DNA of 64,000 bases, from contig CAZVKN010000008.1 in NCBI GenBank assembly GCA_964627035.1, positions 1-64,000 on the forward strand, in the 5' to 3' direction. This DNA is from CAZVKN01 sp964627035 (lineage in GTDB: Bacteria; Electryoneota; AABM5-125-24; Hatepunaeales; Hatepunaeaceae). Both the position numbers and the translations under genes were made by a program. Positions 1-8,410 of the stretch are shown one piece after another (positions within the stretch are counted from its first letter, which is position 1; every line of letters starts with the position of its first letter). The notes below the pieces were generated by a model. The model was not told the DNA's origin and did no database searches. It saw only the letters and a list, made by a program, of their open reading frames with translations.

Positions 1-214
1 CTTGGTGTCTTGGTGGTTCAATTCTCAAATCTTCATCTGCTGCATCTGCTGATAACCCCGTTCCGTCACACTTCGTCACAGCTTCGTCACCAGCTCAAAC
101 ACTGTACCACAAAGGGATTCAGGCAATTTTGTGACGAAGTGACGAAAAAACATAGCCCATCCAGGACAGAGTAAGAGTTAAGATTACAGGGAGGACGAAC
201 ATTCCTGTCCGTCC
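1..214. repeat. Long direct repeat, copy 1
   Basis: This block is repeated with few differences at 376-590 (offset 375). It begins with the second arm of a ccaccaagacaccaag-type hairpin and continues with short gtgacgaagtgacga-type inverted motifs (cttcgtcac / gtgacgaag). It is cut by the window edge, so its true left end is unknown. No gene is seen in 1-620. Confidence 0.85.
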
Positions 215-220
215 TATAGT

Positions 221-296
221 CATTGCGAATCCCGACTTGTCGGGATGTGGCAATCCCTTTGGAAAGCCGAGAGATTGCTTCGTTGCGCTCGCAATG
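221..296. repeat. Palindromic repeat, cattgcgaa/ttcgcaatg family
   Basis: The arms cattgcga and tcgcaatg close a hairpin that contains a second small palindrome (cccgactt gtcggg). The open reading frames across it are by-products of the repeat. A related copy lies at 56661-56740. Confidence 0.7.
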
Positions 297-318
297 ACAG
301 AGTGAGGGTAGAAAGAAT

Positions 319-393
319 AACCACCAAGGCACTAAAACACCAAGAAAACCATTCTTACTCTTTTCTTCTTTGTGACTTGGTGTCTTGGTGGTT
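319..393. repeat. Palindromic repeat, accaccaagacaccaag family
   Basis: The arms aaccaccaaggcac...aacaccaag and cttggtgtcttggtggtt form a long imperfect hairpin. The same family recurs at 14055-14183, 19039-19106 and 54106-54183, always between genes. Confidence 0.75.
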
Positions 394-590
394 CAATTCT
401 CAAATCTTCATCTGCTGCATCTGCTGATAATCCCGTTTCGTCACACTTCGTCACATCTTCGTCACCGGCTCAAACACTGTGTCACAAAGGGATTCAGGCA
501 CTTTTATGACGAAGTGACGAAAAAACATATCCCATCCATGACAGAGTAAGAGTTAAGATTACAGGGGAGGACGAACATTACTGTTCGTTC
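376..590. repeat. Long direct repeat, copy 2
   Basis: Second copy of the block at 1-214, with scattered substitutions (for example ccgttccgtcaca against ccgtttcgtcaca). It lies directly downstream of hflX and may take part in transcript ending or 3' stability, but no U-tract terminator is evident. Confidence 0.85.
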
Positions 591-620
591 GGCATGGACA
601 GGAATGTCCATGCTCTCCTT

Positions 621-1853
621 TTACACTTTCTCACTTTCAAGATACAGATAATTCACATGAATCATGCCGTCCCTGAATGAACGCCCCAACACCCTGATCT
701 TTTTATCATTCTCAAACCGCTTCAATTCATCCGCCTGATCCGGTCGGAACGACTTCAGATCTCTGATCCAGCTCTGTTCGGAAAATCTGTCAATTGCCTT
801 AGATATTTCGTAGAGTCGGATTCCACGCAGAGCGCTGATGAAAAGAGCCTCAGGATATTGATTTTTTAAGCCCTCTATCAACATTGGATCATCTACTCGA
901 TCAACCTTGTTGAACACCAGCAGTTGCGGTTTGTGATCAAGTTTGATATCTTTTAAGATGTCCTCCGTGTTAGCGAGCTGACCCTCCCAATGTGGATGTG
1001 AAAGATCAACCATATTCAGCAGTAGATCAGCCTGATGTGACTCCTCAAGTGTGCTTCTGAATGAAGCTACCAAACCGACCGGCAGCTTACGAATGAACCC
1101 GACTGTATCAATAAGCAGAGTTCGCTTACCGCTCGGTAGATGCAGTGCCCGCACGGTAGCATCAAGAGTTGCAAACAGTCTGTCCGCAACACGGACATTT
1201 GCTTTAGTCATTGCGTTCATCAAGGTTGATTTACCTGCATTGGTATATCCGATGATCGCAGTCTTAAACAGTCTTCTCCGTCTTCTCCGTCGGGTAGTAC
1301 GATCCTTTTCTATTTTTGAGAGGTGCCCTTTCAGTGTAGAAATTCTACGATAAATTTCCCGTCTGTCAATCTCAAGCTGTGTCTCGCCCGGACCTCGTGT
1401 GCCGATGCCTCCGACCTGACGTGACAGATGCTTCCACCGTCTGGTCAGCCTGTCACGAAGATAGTTTAGTTGAGCCAGTTCGACCTGAATACGAGCTTCT
1501 TTGGTTTGTGCACGTTTGGCAAATATATCAAGGATTAGCCATGAACGATCAATAACCTGACAGGTTATTTTCTTTTCCAGATTTCTGACTTGTGATGGGG
1601 TCAGCTCATCGTCGAAAACGATGATGTCCGCATCAAACGCCTGAACCAGATCGGCTATCTGACGGACTTTGCCTTCACCGATGAAGGTTCCCGGATCAGG
1701 TGACGGCCGGTTCTGAACAACTCGAGCGACGGTTTCTCCTCCAGCACTCTCTACAAGCTGCTCAAGCTCATCGAGGTTGTCGCTTACTTCCCATGCAGGA
1801 ACATGGCGCAACTGCACACCGACGATTATTACCAATTCAGGCTTTACTGCCAC
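621..1853 (-). CDS. hflX: GTPase HflX
   Basis: Ribosome-associated GTPase of the Obg-HflX superfamily, known to rescue stalled ribosomes and dissociate subunits. An N-terminal HflX domain (GTFIGEGKV, VFDDELTPSQ) is followed by a basic linker and the G domain: P-loop GYTNAGKST at about 202-210, DTVGF at 249-253, NKVD at 315-318. The reading frame is open to 1934, but the start chosen is GTG at 1853. It sits after a strong GGAGGGAGG site and overlaps the upstream stop by one base (TAGTG), so translation is probably coupled to the membrane-protein gene upstream. Length fits the family. Confidence 0.95.
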   Translation of the reverse strand: MAVKPELVIIVGVQLRHVPAWEVSDNLDELEQLVESAGGETVARVVQNRPSPDPGTFIGEGKVRQIADLVQAFDADIIVFDDELTPSQVRNLEKKITCQVIDRSWLILDIFAKRAQTKEARIQVELAQLNYLRDRLTRRWKHLSRQVGGIGTRGPGETQLEIDRREIYRRISTLKGHLSKIEKDRTTRRRRRRRLFKTAIIGYTNAGKSTLMNAMTKANVRVADRLFATLDATVRALHLPSGKRTLLIDTVGFIRKLPVGLVASFRSTLEESHQADLLLNMVDLSHPHWEGQLANTEDILKDIKLDHKPQLLVFNKVDRVDDPMLIEGLKNQYPEALFISALRGIRLYEISKAIDRFSEQSWIRDLKSFRPDQADELKRFENDKKIRVLGRSFRDGMIHVNYLYLESEKV

Positions 1854-3898
1854 TATTTCCTCCCTCCTCCGGATCGTCCAATAATAGATTCGGCAACCAA
1901 CAACATCATAAATATTGCAGCAATAGGCTGCCAAAGTTCTCTGCCATAACGTCTGTTTAATATATTTTCGGCGATATTTTCTGGTTCATCTTTAATAATA
2001 GCAGCTTGTGACAAATAATCAGAGTATTGACTGTTTGATCTGACCAATTTTGACAGTGATGTAGTGACATTAGAAGCAAAGCGAGTTACTATTTCGCCGT
2101 CAACCTTGAGGTCGTATATTCCGATTGATTCAAAGGGACCTAAGCGAAATTCAGCACCGCCCATCACAGGTCTCTGTACGATGTTCGTCGCATCTCCATC
2201 TGGCGAAATAAGCAGTGAATTCTCTCTATTACTAACATTGAGCACTGTTTGTGAATAGCTGCCTGCTTTAACAGATCTGTTTTGGGAACTGTTATGTGAC
2301 GTCACATACCCAATGCAGCGGTGCATAAGAGGCGCAAATATACCTGTGTAAACCAGGTTTCCTGTCTCCGGATTCAGTGTGGAAGCGAACAGCAGAGCAC
2401 GACCTGATCCTATGTTTCGCTCAATTAAGAACGGTCTGCTGTCTGACAACGGGATCACAACTCTATCACCGCTGTGTGTGGCGAGATCAAGGGTGAATCT
2501 GAAAGTGGGTGATTTTGGAGCACCCTTATCCTCAAACATACCAGAAAATAGCGGGTGTGTCAAATCGAGCTTTCCCCAACCTATTCCACCATGTCTTTGA
2601 GTTGCTTTCGCGCCGGCAAATCCGAGACTTTTCCAAATTCCTCGATTTAGATTTGCCAAATCGCTGTCACTGCTCGGAATCATTATCACACCACCGCCTC
2701 GTCGGACAAATTCAGCAACCCGTTGAGCAGCTCCCGATGAGACTTTATCAACGCCTGCGAGCAGGATTGCGTCGTAAACTCCTAAACCAGCGGTCTCCCA
2801 TCCGGTTGCATCACCAAAATCTACATGAATTGACTGTGATTGGTCGCCCCTGAAGATCGAATTGAGTATCCAATGTGTTGTCGAATCAGGCGCAACGGTT
2901 AGAACTCGCACACTGTCAGGTATATCAATGACAAAGTAGCGGCGGCTGTCAACCGACAGAGCGTCAATATCTTCGCACTTTACCCAGCCACTTATGATGC
3001 CGTTTTGATTAGGAACCACCGAAAATGTCTGTACGGTTTTCCCATTCGCAGGAATGTTAATTAGTGCCTGCGACACTCTCTCCTGTTCCAGATAGACACT
3101 GATCAACGCTTCGGTCACAGGTTTATTGTTTTGATTTTCAACAGTGACTTCAAGCTCTACAGGCTCGCCTTTTTGGAGTATGCTGTTGGTGATATTTACA
3201 CTTTCAACTGAAATGTTGTGCAGCTCATCCGGACCGATTGGAATGATAAATGTTCGTCGTTGGGTTGAAATCGAATCGCGTGTGAATGTGTCGAACATGG
3301 AGTCATAAAGCCCGCCGATGACGTAGAGTTCACGGTTAAACCGTTCTGAATGGTTAAGGATCGAATCAGCCAGTTCAATTGCTCGTTTCAACTGTGGATG
3401 AAACGGTTTTGAAGTAATATCCTTGATATAGCTTCGGGCAAACTCTCGCTGACCGTAATGAGAAGAAGTCAGTTTGTCGGGATTCGATGTTATTATGACA
3501 GTTATCTGATCATTTGATTCAACCATTTCTACAAGCTGCAACGCATATCTGACCGACTGCTTCAACAGTTGCCCATCACGTGTTTCAACCATTGATGTAA
3601 CTGCATCATCAAGTACTACAACCATTTCCACTGATGAAGCTGAGCTTGCTCCCGCATCGTTCTTCAGTGCCGGTCTGGCGAAGACCAAAACTACAGCAGC
3701 CACAGCAAGCGCTCTGAGGATTAGCAGTATGATCTGACGTAGTTGGATTCGCCTGGATTTCCGTTTCTGAAGCAGTTTCAGAAACCGCAGGCTGCTGAAC
3801 TCAACGACCGGCAGACGCTGCCGACTGAGGAAGTGCAACAGAAAAGGAATCGCTGCCGCCGCCAATGCGGACAAGAATATGGTGTGTAGAAATGTCAA
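1853..3898 (-). CDS. BatA-type membrane protein with vWA-like domain
   Basis: 681 residues. The N-terminus has two membrane segments (about 3-24 and 53-75) separated by a basic stretch, the arrangement of the aerotolerance-regulator N-terminal (BatA) family. A vWA-like region follows (VVVLDDAVTSM near residue 90), then a long beta-rich region with a DUF4159/glutamine-amidotransferase-like stretch (VRRGGGVIMIPSS). A last membrane helix lies near the C-terminus (IAAIFMMLLVAESII). Such proteins usually sit with MoxR ATPases and DUF58 proteins, neither of which is in view. The start is TTG, overlapping the upstream stop as TTGA. Exact function unknown. Confidence 0.85.
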   Translation of the reverse strand: MTFLHTIFLSALAAAAIPFLLHFLSRQRLPVVEFSSLRFLKLLQKRKSRRIQLRQIILLILRALAVAAVVLVFARPALKNDAGASSASSVEMVVVLDDAVTSMVETRDGQLLKQSVRYALQLVEMVESNDQITVIITSNPDKLTSSHYGQREFARSYIKDITSKPFHPQLKRAIELADSILNHSERFNRELYVIGGLYDSMFDTFTRDSISTQRRTFIIPIGPDELHNISVESVNITNSILQKGEPVELEVTVENQNNKPVTEALISVYLEQERVSQALINIPANGKTVQTFSVVPNQNGIISGWVKCEDIDALSVDSRRYFVIDIPDSVRVLTVAPDSTTHWILNSIFRGDQSQSIHVDFGDATGWETAGLGVYDAILLAGVDKVSSGAAQRVAEFVRRGGGVIMIPSSDSDLANLNRGIWKSLGFAGAKATQRHGGIGWGKLDLTHPLFSGMFEDKGAPKSPTFRFTLDLATHSGDRVVIPLSDSRPFLIERNIGSGRALLFASTLNPETGNLVYTGIFAPLMHRCIGYVTSHNSSQNRSVKAGSYSQTVLNVSNRENSLLISPDGDATNIVQRPVMGGAEFRLGPFESIGIYDLKVDGEIVTRFASNVTTSLSKLVRSNSQYSDYLSQAAIIKDEPENIAENILNRRYGRELWQPIAAIFMMLLVAESIIGRSGGGRK

Positions 3899-4302
3899 TG
3901 CTTTTTCTCGTTACTAACCTGCGTTTTTTGAGGAATATCCTTAAACTCAAACTGATCTACCTGTCTGGTAACGCATCTGCAGAACCCATGAACGATAGCG
4001 CAAATCCCACCCATCATCGAGAAAATTCCCCAGAACAGAGGTCTGCCGAAGATGTGAGCTATTCTCGGTTCTGAGTAAGGCAACAGATAGATGCCCCACG
4101 TAATCAGATATGCACCGACTACGATGCACACATGACCGAAAACGAGTGTAGCTACCTTGCCTTGGCTAAACCCAAGAAAGCAGAGCGACAAACCGACTGC
4201 TATCGGTATCACACCAGCCGTTGTGCTGCCTTTGAAAAAGCTATATCCTCCGAAACAGATTAAGGCTATGCCGAGTGTTATTCTAATTGTGCTGGGTTTC
4301 AT
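3895..4302 (-). CDS. Small multi-pass membrane protein, unknown function
   Basis: 135 residues with about four hydrophobic segments (IRITLGIALICFGGYSFF, GVIPIAVGLSLCFLGF, VFGHVCIVVGAYLITWGIY, LFWGIFSMMGGICAIV) and a charged C-terminal tail. No family is recognised. It overlaps the BatA-type gene by four bases, so the two are probably made together. Its ribosome-binding site is weak. Confidence 0.75.
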   Translation of the reverse strand: MKPSTIRITLGIALICFGGYSFFKGSTTAGVIPIAVGLSLCFLGFSQGKVATLVFGHVCIVVGAYLITWGIYLLPYSEPRIAHIFGRPLFWGIFSMMGGICAIVHGFCRCVTRQVDQFEFKDIPQKTQVSNEKKH

Positions 4303-4370
4303 TGACGATTCGAGAGTTTAACTTACGTTTTTGAGGTGGTCACAATTTGTGATAACCTCCTGATTTCCAG

Positions 4371-4571
4371 TTACACCGTTTCCACTTGCATAATTCTCAA
4401 TCGCTCTTCAGGAACTCGTTTGCTGATCCCAAGCATTTCAATACCAACGATCTGCCCTTTGTCGTTGAAATCAAGGATGACGCCCGGTTCTACCTCTTCT
4501 GACTCAATTATTCGAGATTGGCCTAAACGGAGGTAGAGCGTGTCGTCTTCTTTGTTGACTTTTAGTTTCAT
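4371..4571 (-). CDS. DUF2283 family protein
   Basis: 66 residues with the typical DUF2283 pattern: an N-terminal DTLYLRL strand, then EVEPGVILDF and GQIVGIEMLGIS. The family is small and of unknown function, often found beside toxin-antitoxin genes. Its ATG overlaps the hepT stop (ATGA), so it belongs to the same transcript as the MntA-HepT pair. Confidence 0.85.
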   Translation of the reverse strand: MKLKVNKEDDTLYLRLGQSRIIESEEVEPGVILDFNDKGQIVGIEMLGISKRVPEERLRIMQVETV

Positions 4572-4879
4572 TTATTATTTTCGGAAATCAATCGCTCTAA
4601 TTTACGTTTCAGTTCAGGCACATGTTCCGTGGCAACCTTCCACACCAACTCATGTTTAATCTCACCATATTCGTGAATCAATACATTTCGTTGAGCAATT
4701 ATCTGTTTCCAAGGAATATCTGGAGTTGTTTCACGAAACTCTTTAGACACTCTTCCGGCAGCTTCACCGATTATTTCCACATTACGTTCGACAGCATTTC
4801 GGAGCATTCTGTTGGTGAGATAATCATGAACGGTTCTATCTGTCATGAATTCAACGACAGCTTTTGCCCCATCCAACAT
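4568..4879 (-). CDS. hepT: HepT-like ribonuclease toxin (DUF86), 5' end frameshifted
   Basis: HEPN-domain RNase toxin of the MntA-HepT system. The active-site Rx4HxY motif is present as RNVLIHEY, and DRMLR/VERNVEIIGEAA-type core helices are seen. The annotated ATG at 4879 lies inside the expected N-terminus: codons just upstream read TKRLAYLWD, matching the family, but are cut off by an in-frame TGA. The expected start is ATG at 4914 (MREQK), overlapping the mntA stop. From it the frame closes after six codons, and one extra A in the A5 run at 4900-4904 would join the two parts. Either the toxin is disabled, slippage restores it, or there is a base-call error. Confidence 0.8.
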   Translation of the reverse strand: MLDGAKAVVEFMTDRTVHDYLTNRMLRNAVERNVEIIGEAAGRVSKEFRETTPDIPWKQIIAQRNVLIHEYGEIKHELVWKVATEHVPELKRKLERLISENNK

Positions 4880-4906
4880 ATCCCATAAGTATGCTAATCT
4901 TTTTGT

Positions 4907-5206
4907 TCACGCATCGTATAGCACCCGCATATTATTCATGATACTTTTCCGCCTGAACGGATTCCGAAGTGTTGACTTCTCCACAAGGTCAACCTTACGA
5001 CCAAACAGCTTCGTCAGTTCATCAATCATATCCACCCAATCATACGAACTCCAAGGTATGTCAGGTTCAAACGTAATCAGAACATCCACATCACTATCAG
5101 ATGAGAAATCATCCCGAAGTATTGAGCCAAACAGAGCAAATTCAGAAATTTTCCATCTTTGGCAAAATGCTCCGACTTGTTTCTGAGGTATTTTTATGTT
5201 ATTCAT
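4907..5206 (-). CDS. mntA: MntA-type nucleotidyltransferase antitoxin
   Basis: Minimal nucleotidyltransferase with the GSx10DxD signature (GSILRDDF...DVDVL), followed by VDLVEK and a basic C-terminal stretch. MntA antitoxins neutralise HepT by AMPylating a tyrosine of its Rx4HxY motif. The start chosen is ATG at 5206, after AAAGGAGTAA, two bases after the end of the porA-like gene; the longer frame to 5230 lacks a site. It is followed directly by hepT. Confidence 0.9.
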   Translation of the reverse strand: MNNIKIPQKQVGAFCQRWKISEFALFGSILRDDFSSDSDVDVLITFEPDIPWSSYDWVDMIDELTKLFGRKVDLVEKSTLRNPFRRKSIMNNMRVLYDA

Positions 5207-5208
5207 AT

Positions 5209-6360
5209 TTACTCCTTTACATCCATCCACTTGATTATTTCATCCGACGGCTGATTTAACGCATTTTTAATCTCATCAGCCAACCCTTCATGCGTAATCT
5301 CACGCCCACCGAGCCCAGCTATAATTCCGGTGATAGCAGGCTTATCTGGCTCATCATACAACGCCGACCGACACTCCTGAGCAAATATCCCACCATGACC
5401 ATACGAACAGGAACGATCTATAACAAACAGTTTCTCTATACCATTTAGCGTGGCACGAAGTGTCTCAGTCGGGAACGGTCGGAACATCCATAGTCCGATA
5501 GCACCTACTTTGATACCCTTGTCACGCAGCAGATCCACAGCGAGTGTCGTCGTCCAAGCAGCCGTACCTGCTGATAGGATCGCACAGTCTGCATCCTCCA
5601 TCCGATAGAGTTGCAGCGGATTAAGCTCACGTCCGGTCAGTTCTTTCCAGAGAGCAACTTCCTCATCCACAACATCAACAGCAGCTTCCATCGCCTGCTG
5701 CAAGTGAACTCTTGACTCCATCCAACAATCCACGTTCATCATCCCACCATAAGCGTGAGGATCCTCAGGGTCTAACTTGAACGGAGCATCCTTCGGAGGT
5801 AAAAACCTGTCCACTAACGCTTGATCCGGTATGTCAACCGCCTCGTTAGTGTGCGACAATATGAACGCATCCAATACCAACATCGCAGGTAACGATACAC
5901 GCTCAGCAACCTTGAAACATATCAATGCGGTGTCGAGAACCTCCTGATTGTCACGACAATAAAACTGCATCCAACCGGTATCTCGTTGCGACAAACTATC
6001 TTGCTGATCGGTGTATATCGTCCAAGGAGGTCCGAGACTCCGATTGACTTCAGCCATCACAATAGGCAAGCGTCCACCAGCTGCCCAATGTAGCATCTCG
6101 TGCATGTAGGCGATACCTTGACTGGAGGTCGCCGTGAATGCCCGCGCACCTGCTTGAGAAGCACCGACACACGATGACATCGCTGAATGCTCCGATTCGC
6201 TATGAATAAACTTTGCAGACATCTCACCACGCGCACACATCTCCGACAGCTCCTCTACCACACTTGACTGTGGAGTGATCGGATATGCCGCAATTACATC
6301 CACATTCGCCAGTTTGACTGCATGACTGACCGCATGATTGGCTGTTAATACTTTTTTCAT
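5209..6360 (-). CDS. porA: Pyruvate:ferredoxin oxidoreductase alpha subunit (PorA-like)
   Basis: Alpha subunit of a multi-subunit 2-oxoacid:ferredoxin oxidoreductase, which oxidises a 2-oxoacid to acyl-CoA and reduces ferredoxin. Visible hallmarks are AYPITPQS, SESEHSAMS, TSSQGIAYMHE and NRSLGPPWTIYTDQQDS, the last typical of PorA-type (pyruvate) enzymes, then a C-terminal transketolase-like domain. The start is ATG at 6360 after GAGGAAT; the longer frame starts with GTG at 6372. The upstream GltD-ferredoxin fusion could serve as an electron-transfer subunit. The TPP-binding beta subunit (PorB), normally next to PorA, is absent; MntA-HepT lies there instead. It could provide reduced ferredoxin for benzoyl-CoA reductase. 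Confidence 0.88.
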   Translation of the reverse strand: MKKVLTANHAVSHAVKLANVDVIAAYPITPQSSVVEELSEMCARGEMSAKFIHSESEHSAMSSCVGASQAGARAFTATSSQGIAYMHEMLHWAAGGRLPIVMAEVNRSLGPPWTIYTDQQDSLSQRDTGWMQFYCRDNQEVLDTALICFKVAERVSLPAMLVLDAFILSHTNEAVDIPDQALVDRFLPPKDAPFKLDPEDPHAYGGMMNVDCWMESRVHLQQAMEAAVDVVDEEVALWKELTGRELNPLQLYRMEDADCAILSAGTAAWTTTLAVDLLRDKGIKVGAIGLWMFRPFPTETLRATLNGIEKLFVIDRSCSYGHGGIFAQECRSALYDEPDKPAITGIIAGLGGREITHEGLADEIKNALNQPSDEIIKWMDVKE

Positions 6361-6367
6361 AGGATTC

Positions 6368-6445
6368 CTCACGCAAAGCCGCCAAGACGCTAAGAAACCA
6401 GTTCAATTGCTTAGCGATCTTTGCGACTTTGCGTCTTTGCGTGAG
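6368..6445. repeat. Palindromic repeat, ctcacgcaaag/ctttgcgtgag family
   Basis: The arms ctcacgcaaagccgccaaga and tctttgcgtgag, plus inner copies of cttagcg, make an imperfect hairpin in the gap between the GltD fusion and porA. Related copies are at 17183-17340, 25526-25692 and (half) 34058-34086. Confidence 0.75.
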
Positions 6446-6446
6446 A

Positions 6447-8264
6447 TTATTTCTTCATTTCTATTGCTGCTCGCGGGCATTCTGCCTCGCAGATTCCGCA
6501 CCCTTTGCAATGTTCCAAATCAAAAGACAGTGTACGACTATTTGGATCTCTAACGACAGCACCATCAGGGCAGAACACATGGCAATTTCCGCAGTCGTCA
6601 CACTCACCACAGTGGAAGCAGCGTCCAGCTTCTAATAAGTTCATTTGTTCTGTTAATCCACTGACTATCTCGTCGAAGTTACTGACTCTGATCTTGGAAT
6701 CAGTCTCGGTCTCTTCGATTCGACCAAGATGTGGGTGGTAGGCTGTGTTAAGATCGTCTAATCGTACAAGATTCTTCCTGTCGTAGCCGACTGAGTCCTG
6801 ATTCTGATAACCGTTTGCTGTAACAGCTCCGTCTTTATCAAGTAAGTATCTATCCAGTGATTGAGCATCATCCCCTTTTAGATATTGATTAATCGCCATC
6901 GCAGCTCGTTTTCCTGCTCCGATTGCGTGCGCAACAGTCCGGTCACCTCCGCTGAAATCACCACCTGTAAAAACGCCATCGAACTTCGTTCTGCCCCATA
7001 CATCAGCAGAGCGTAACAGTTCAGCCTCATTCGTATCTGCTGTCAATTGAGATGGATCGGGATATTCACCGACTGCATCCAGTATAGTATCACACGAAAG
7101 CTCAAATTCGCTACCCGGCATTGGTTCGGGACGACGACGACCGCTCGCATCAGGCTTACCAAGTTTATTGCGAATACAACGTAGTCTTTTTCTGCCACCA
7201 GCTATGAGTGAATCAGGACTAATCAGGAACTCAATCTTGACCCCTTCAGCGATTGCGGCTTCAATTTCCTCATGATATGCGGGCATTTCGGAGCGAGTAC
7301 GACGATACAGTATAGTCACTTCTGCACCGAGCCTGAGTGCTGTTCGCGCTGCATCAATGGCACTGTTGCCACCACCGATTACAACTACTTTATCTCCATC
7401 TGCGATAGTAGGAAGGGGTAGGGGAGGGATCTTATCAGCAACCTGCGCAAGAAATTCAATCGCCCCAACTACAGTTCCTTCTGTAGCTCCTGAAATTCCG
7501 CTTGAGCGATGACCTGCTGCACCGGGAGATAAAAACAGAGCGTCAAAATCACCTTTGAGGTTGCTGATGTTATCTTGAACGCTATCTACACCACAACGGA
7601 TAGAAACACCCAATCGCTCCAGTAGTTCTATCTCACTCGCCAATATATCACGCGGCATTCTGTAAGCAGGAATCCCATATCTGAGCAATCCACCCGGTTC
7701 AGCTGCGCGCTCCCGGATCTCGACCTCGTGTCCGAGTCGCCTTAACATCCACGCTGCTGACAGCCCGGTAGGACCTGACCCGACAATAAGCACTCTTGCA
7801 CTGCTATCAGTCTGAATGTCAGGAAGCAGACCAGATTCAACAATCCTGTCACCGAGGAAGCGTTCAACGGCTCGGATATTAACTGAACCGTCATAGTCAC
7901 CTCGGTTGCAAACAGTCTCACACGGATGATAGCAGACTCGACCGCATACCGACGGCAGCGGCTGCTCAGCCATCAACAGTCCGACGGCTTCATCCCAATC
8001 TCCCTTTCCTGCGGCAACCAACCAACCTTCAATATCATTCCCAACCGGACAACCGGCACGACATGGTGGCAGACGTTTAACGTAATGGGGCGTGACATTC
8101 CGCCACGCCCCTGTCTTAAACACATCCGACCGTCCCCATGAAATAGCTACCGGAGGAATCTCCTCGATGGTCATTTCGGAGATTGGTTTAGGAGCACCGT
8201 GGTCTATGTATTGTTGGGCTTTGTCAGATATTGTTTTGAAATTATCTTTCTTTTTTATGGTCAT
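6447..8264 (-). CDS. GltD-type FAD/NAD(P) oxidoreductase with C-terminal ferredoxin domain
   Basis: 605 residues. An N-terminal GltD-like Fe-S region has CRAGCPVGND and CGRVCYHPCETVCNR. Next come an FAD-binding fold (VGSGPTGLSAAWMLRR) and a NAD(P)-binding fold (VIGGGNSAIDAARTALRLG). The C-terminal domain has CFHCGECDDCGNCHVFCP and CKGCGICEAECP for two [4Fe-4S] clusters. Such enzymes pass electrons between NAD(P)H and ferredoxin; in bzd and Por systems they accompany 2-oxoacid:ferredoxin oxidoreductases. It lies directly upstream of porA, only a palindromic repeat between them, so it probably works with PorA or supplies ferredoxin to benzoyl-CoA reductase. Confidence 0.88.
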   Translation of the reverse strand: MTIKKKDNFKTISDKAQQYIDHGAPKPISEMTIEEIPPVAISWGRSDVFKTGAWRNVTPHYVKRLPPCRAGCPVGNDIEGWLVAAGKGDWDEAVGLLMAEQPLPSVCGRVCYHPCETVCNRGDYDGSVNIRAVERFLGDRIVESGLLPDIQTDSSARVLIVGSGPTGLSAAWMLRRLGHEVEIRERAAEPGGLLRYGIPAYRMPRDILASEIELLERLGVSIRCGVDSVQDNISNLKGDFDALFLSPGAAGHRSSGISGATEGTVVGAIEFLAQVADKIPPLPLPTIADGDKVVVIGGGNSAIDAARTALRLGAEVTILYRRTRSEMPAYHEEIEAAIAEGVKIEFLISPDSLIAGGRKRLRCIRNKLGKPDASGRRRPEPMPGSEFELSCDTILDAVGEYPDPSQLTADTNEAELLRSADVWGRTKFDGVFTGGDFSGGDRTVAHAIGAGKRAAMAINQYLKGDDAQSLDRYLLDKDGAVTANGYQNQDSVGYDRKNLVRLDDLNTAYHPHLGRIEETETDSKIRVSNFDEIVSGLTEQMNLLEAGRCFHCGECDDCGNCHVFCPDGAVVRDPNSRTLSFDLEHCKGCGICEAECPRAAIEMKK

Positions 8265-8341
8265 ATATGTTTTAGAATGGTCTTCTCTAAGTCAAGGAAA
8301 CAGTTGATACAATTTCATGCACCATCAATGGGACCAGAATC

Positions 8342-8402
8342 CCACCACGAAGCACACGAAGTGCTTATTTGTTTCTCTATATCTTCGTGCTCTTCGTGGT
8401 TA
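8342..8402. repeat. Palindromic repeat, ccacgaag/cttcgtgg family
   Basis: The arms ccaccacgaagcacacgaag and cttcgtgctcttcgtggtt form an imperfect hairpin between the acyl-CoA dehydrogenase and the GltD fusion. A single-arm relative is at 59231-59267. Confidence 0.7.
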
Positions 8403-8410
8403 ATTCTTCC

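Noticed and set aside
87..427. Two short frames in the first 430 bases, one with CERNEAIS
   Set aside because: Both run through palindromic repeats; the CERNEAIS peptide is a known by-product of translating such repeats, not a protein family.
1..590. CRISPR-like array
   Set aside because: Only two long copies without regular spacers and no cas genes in the window.
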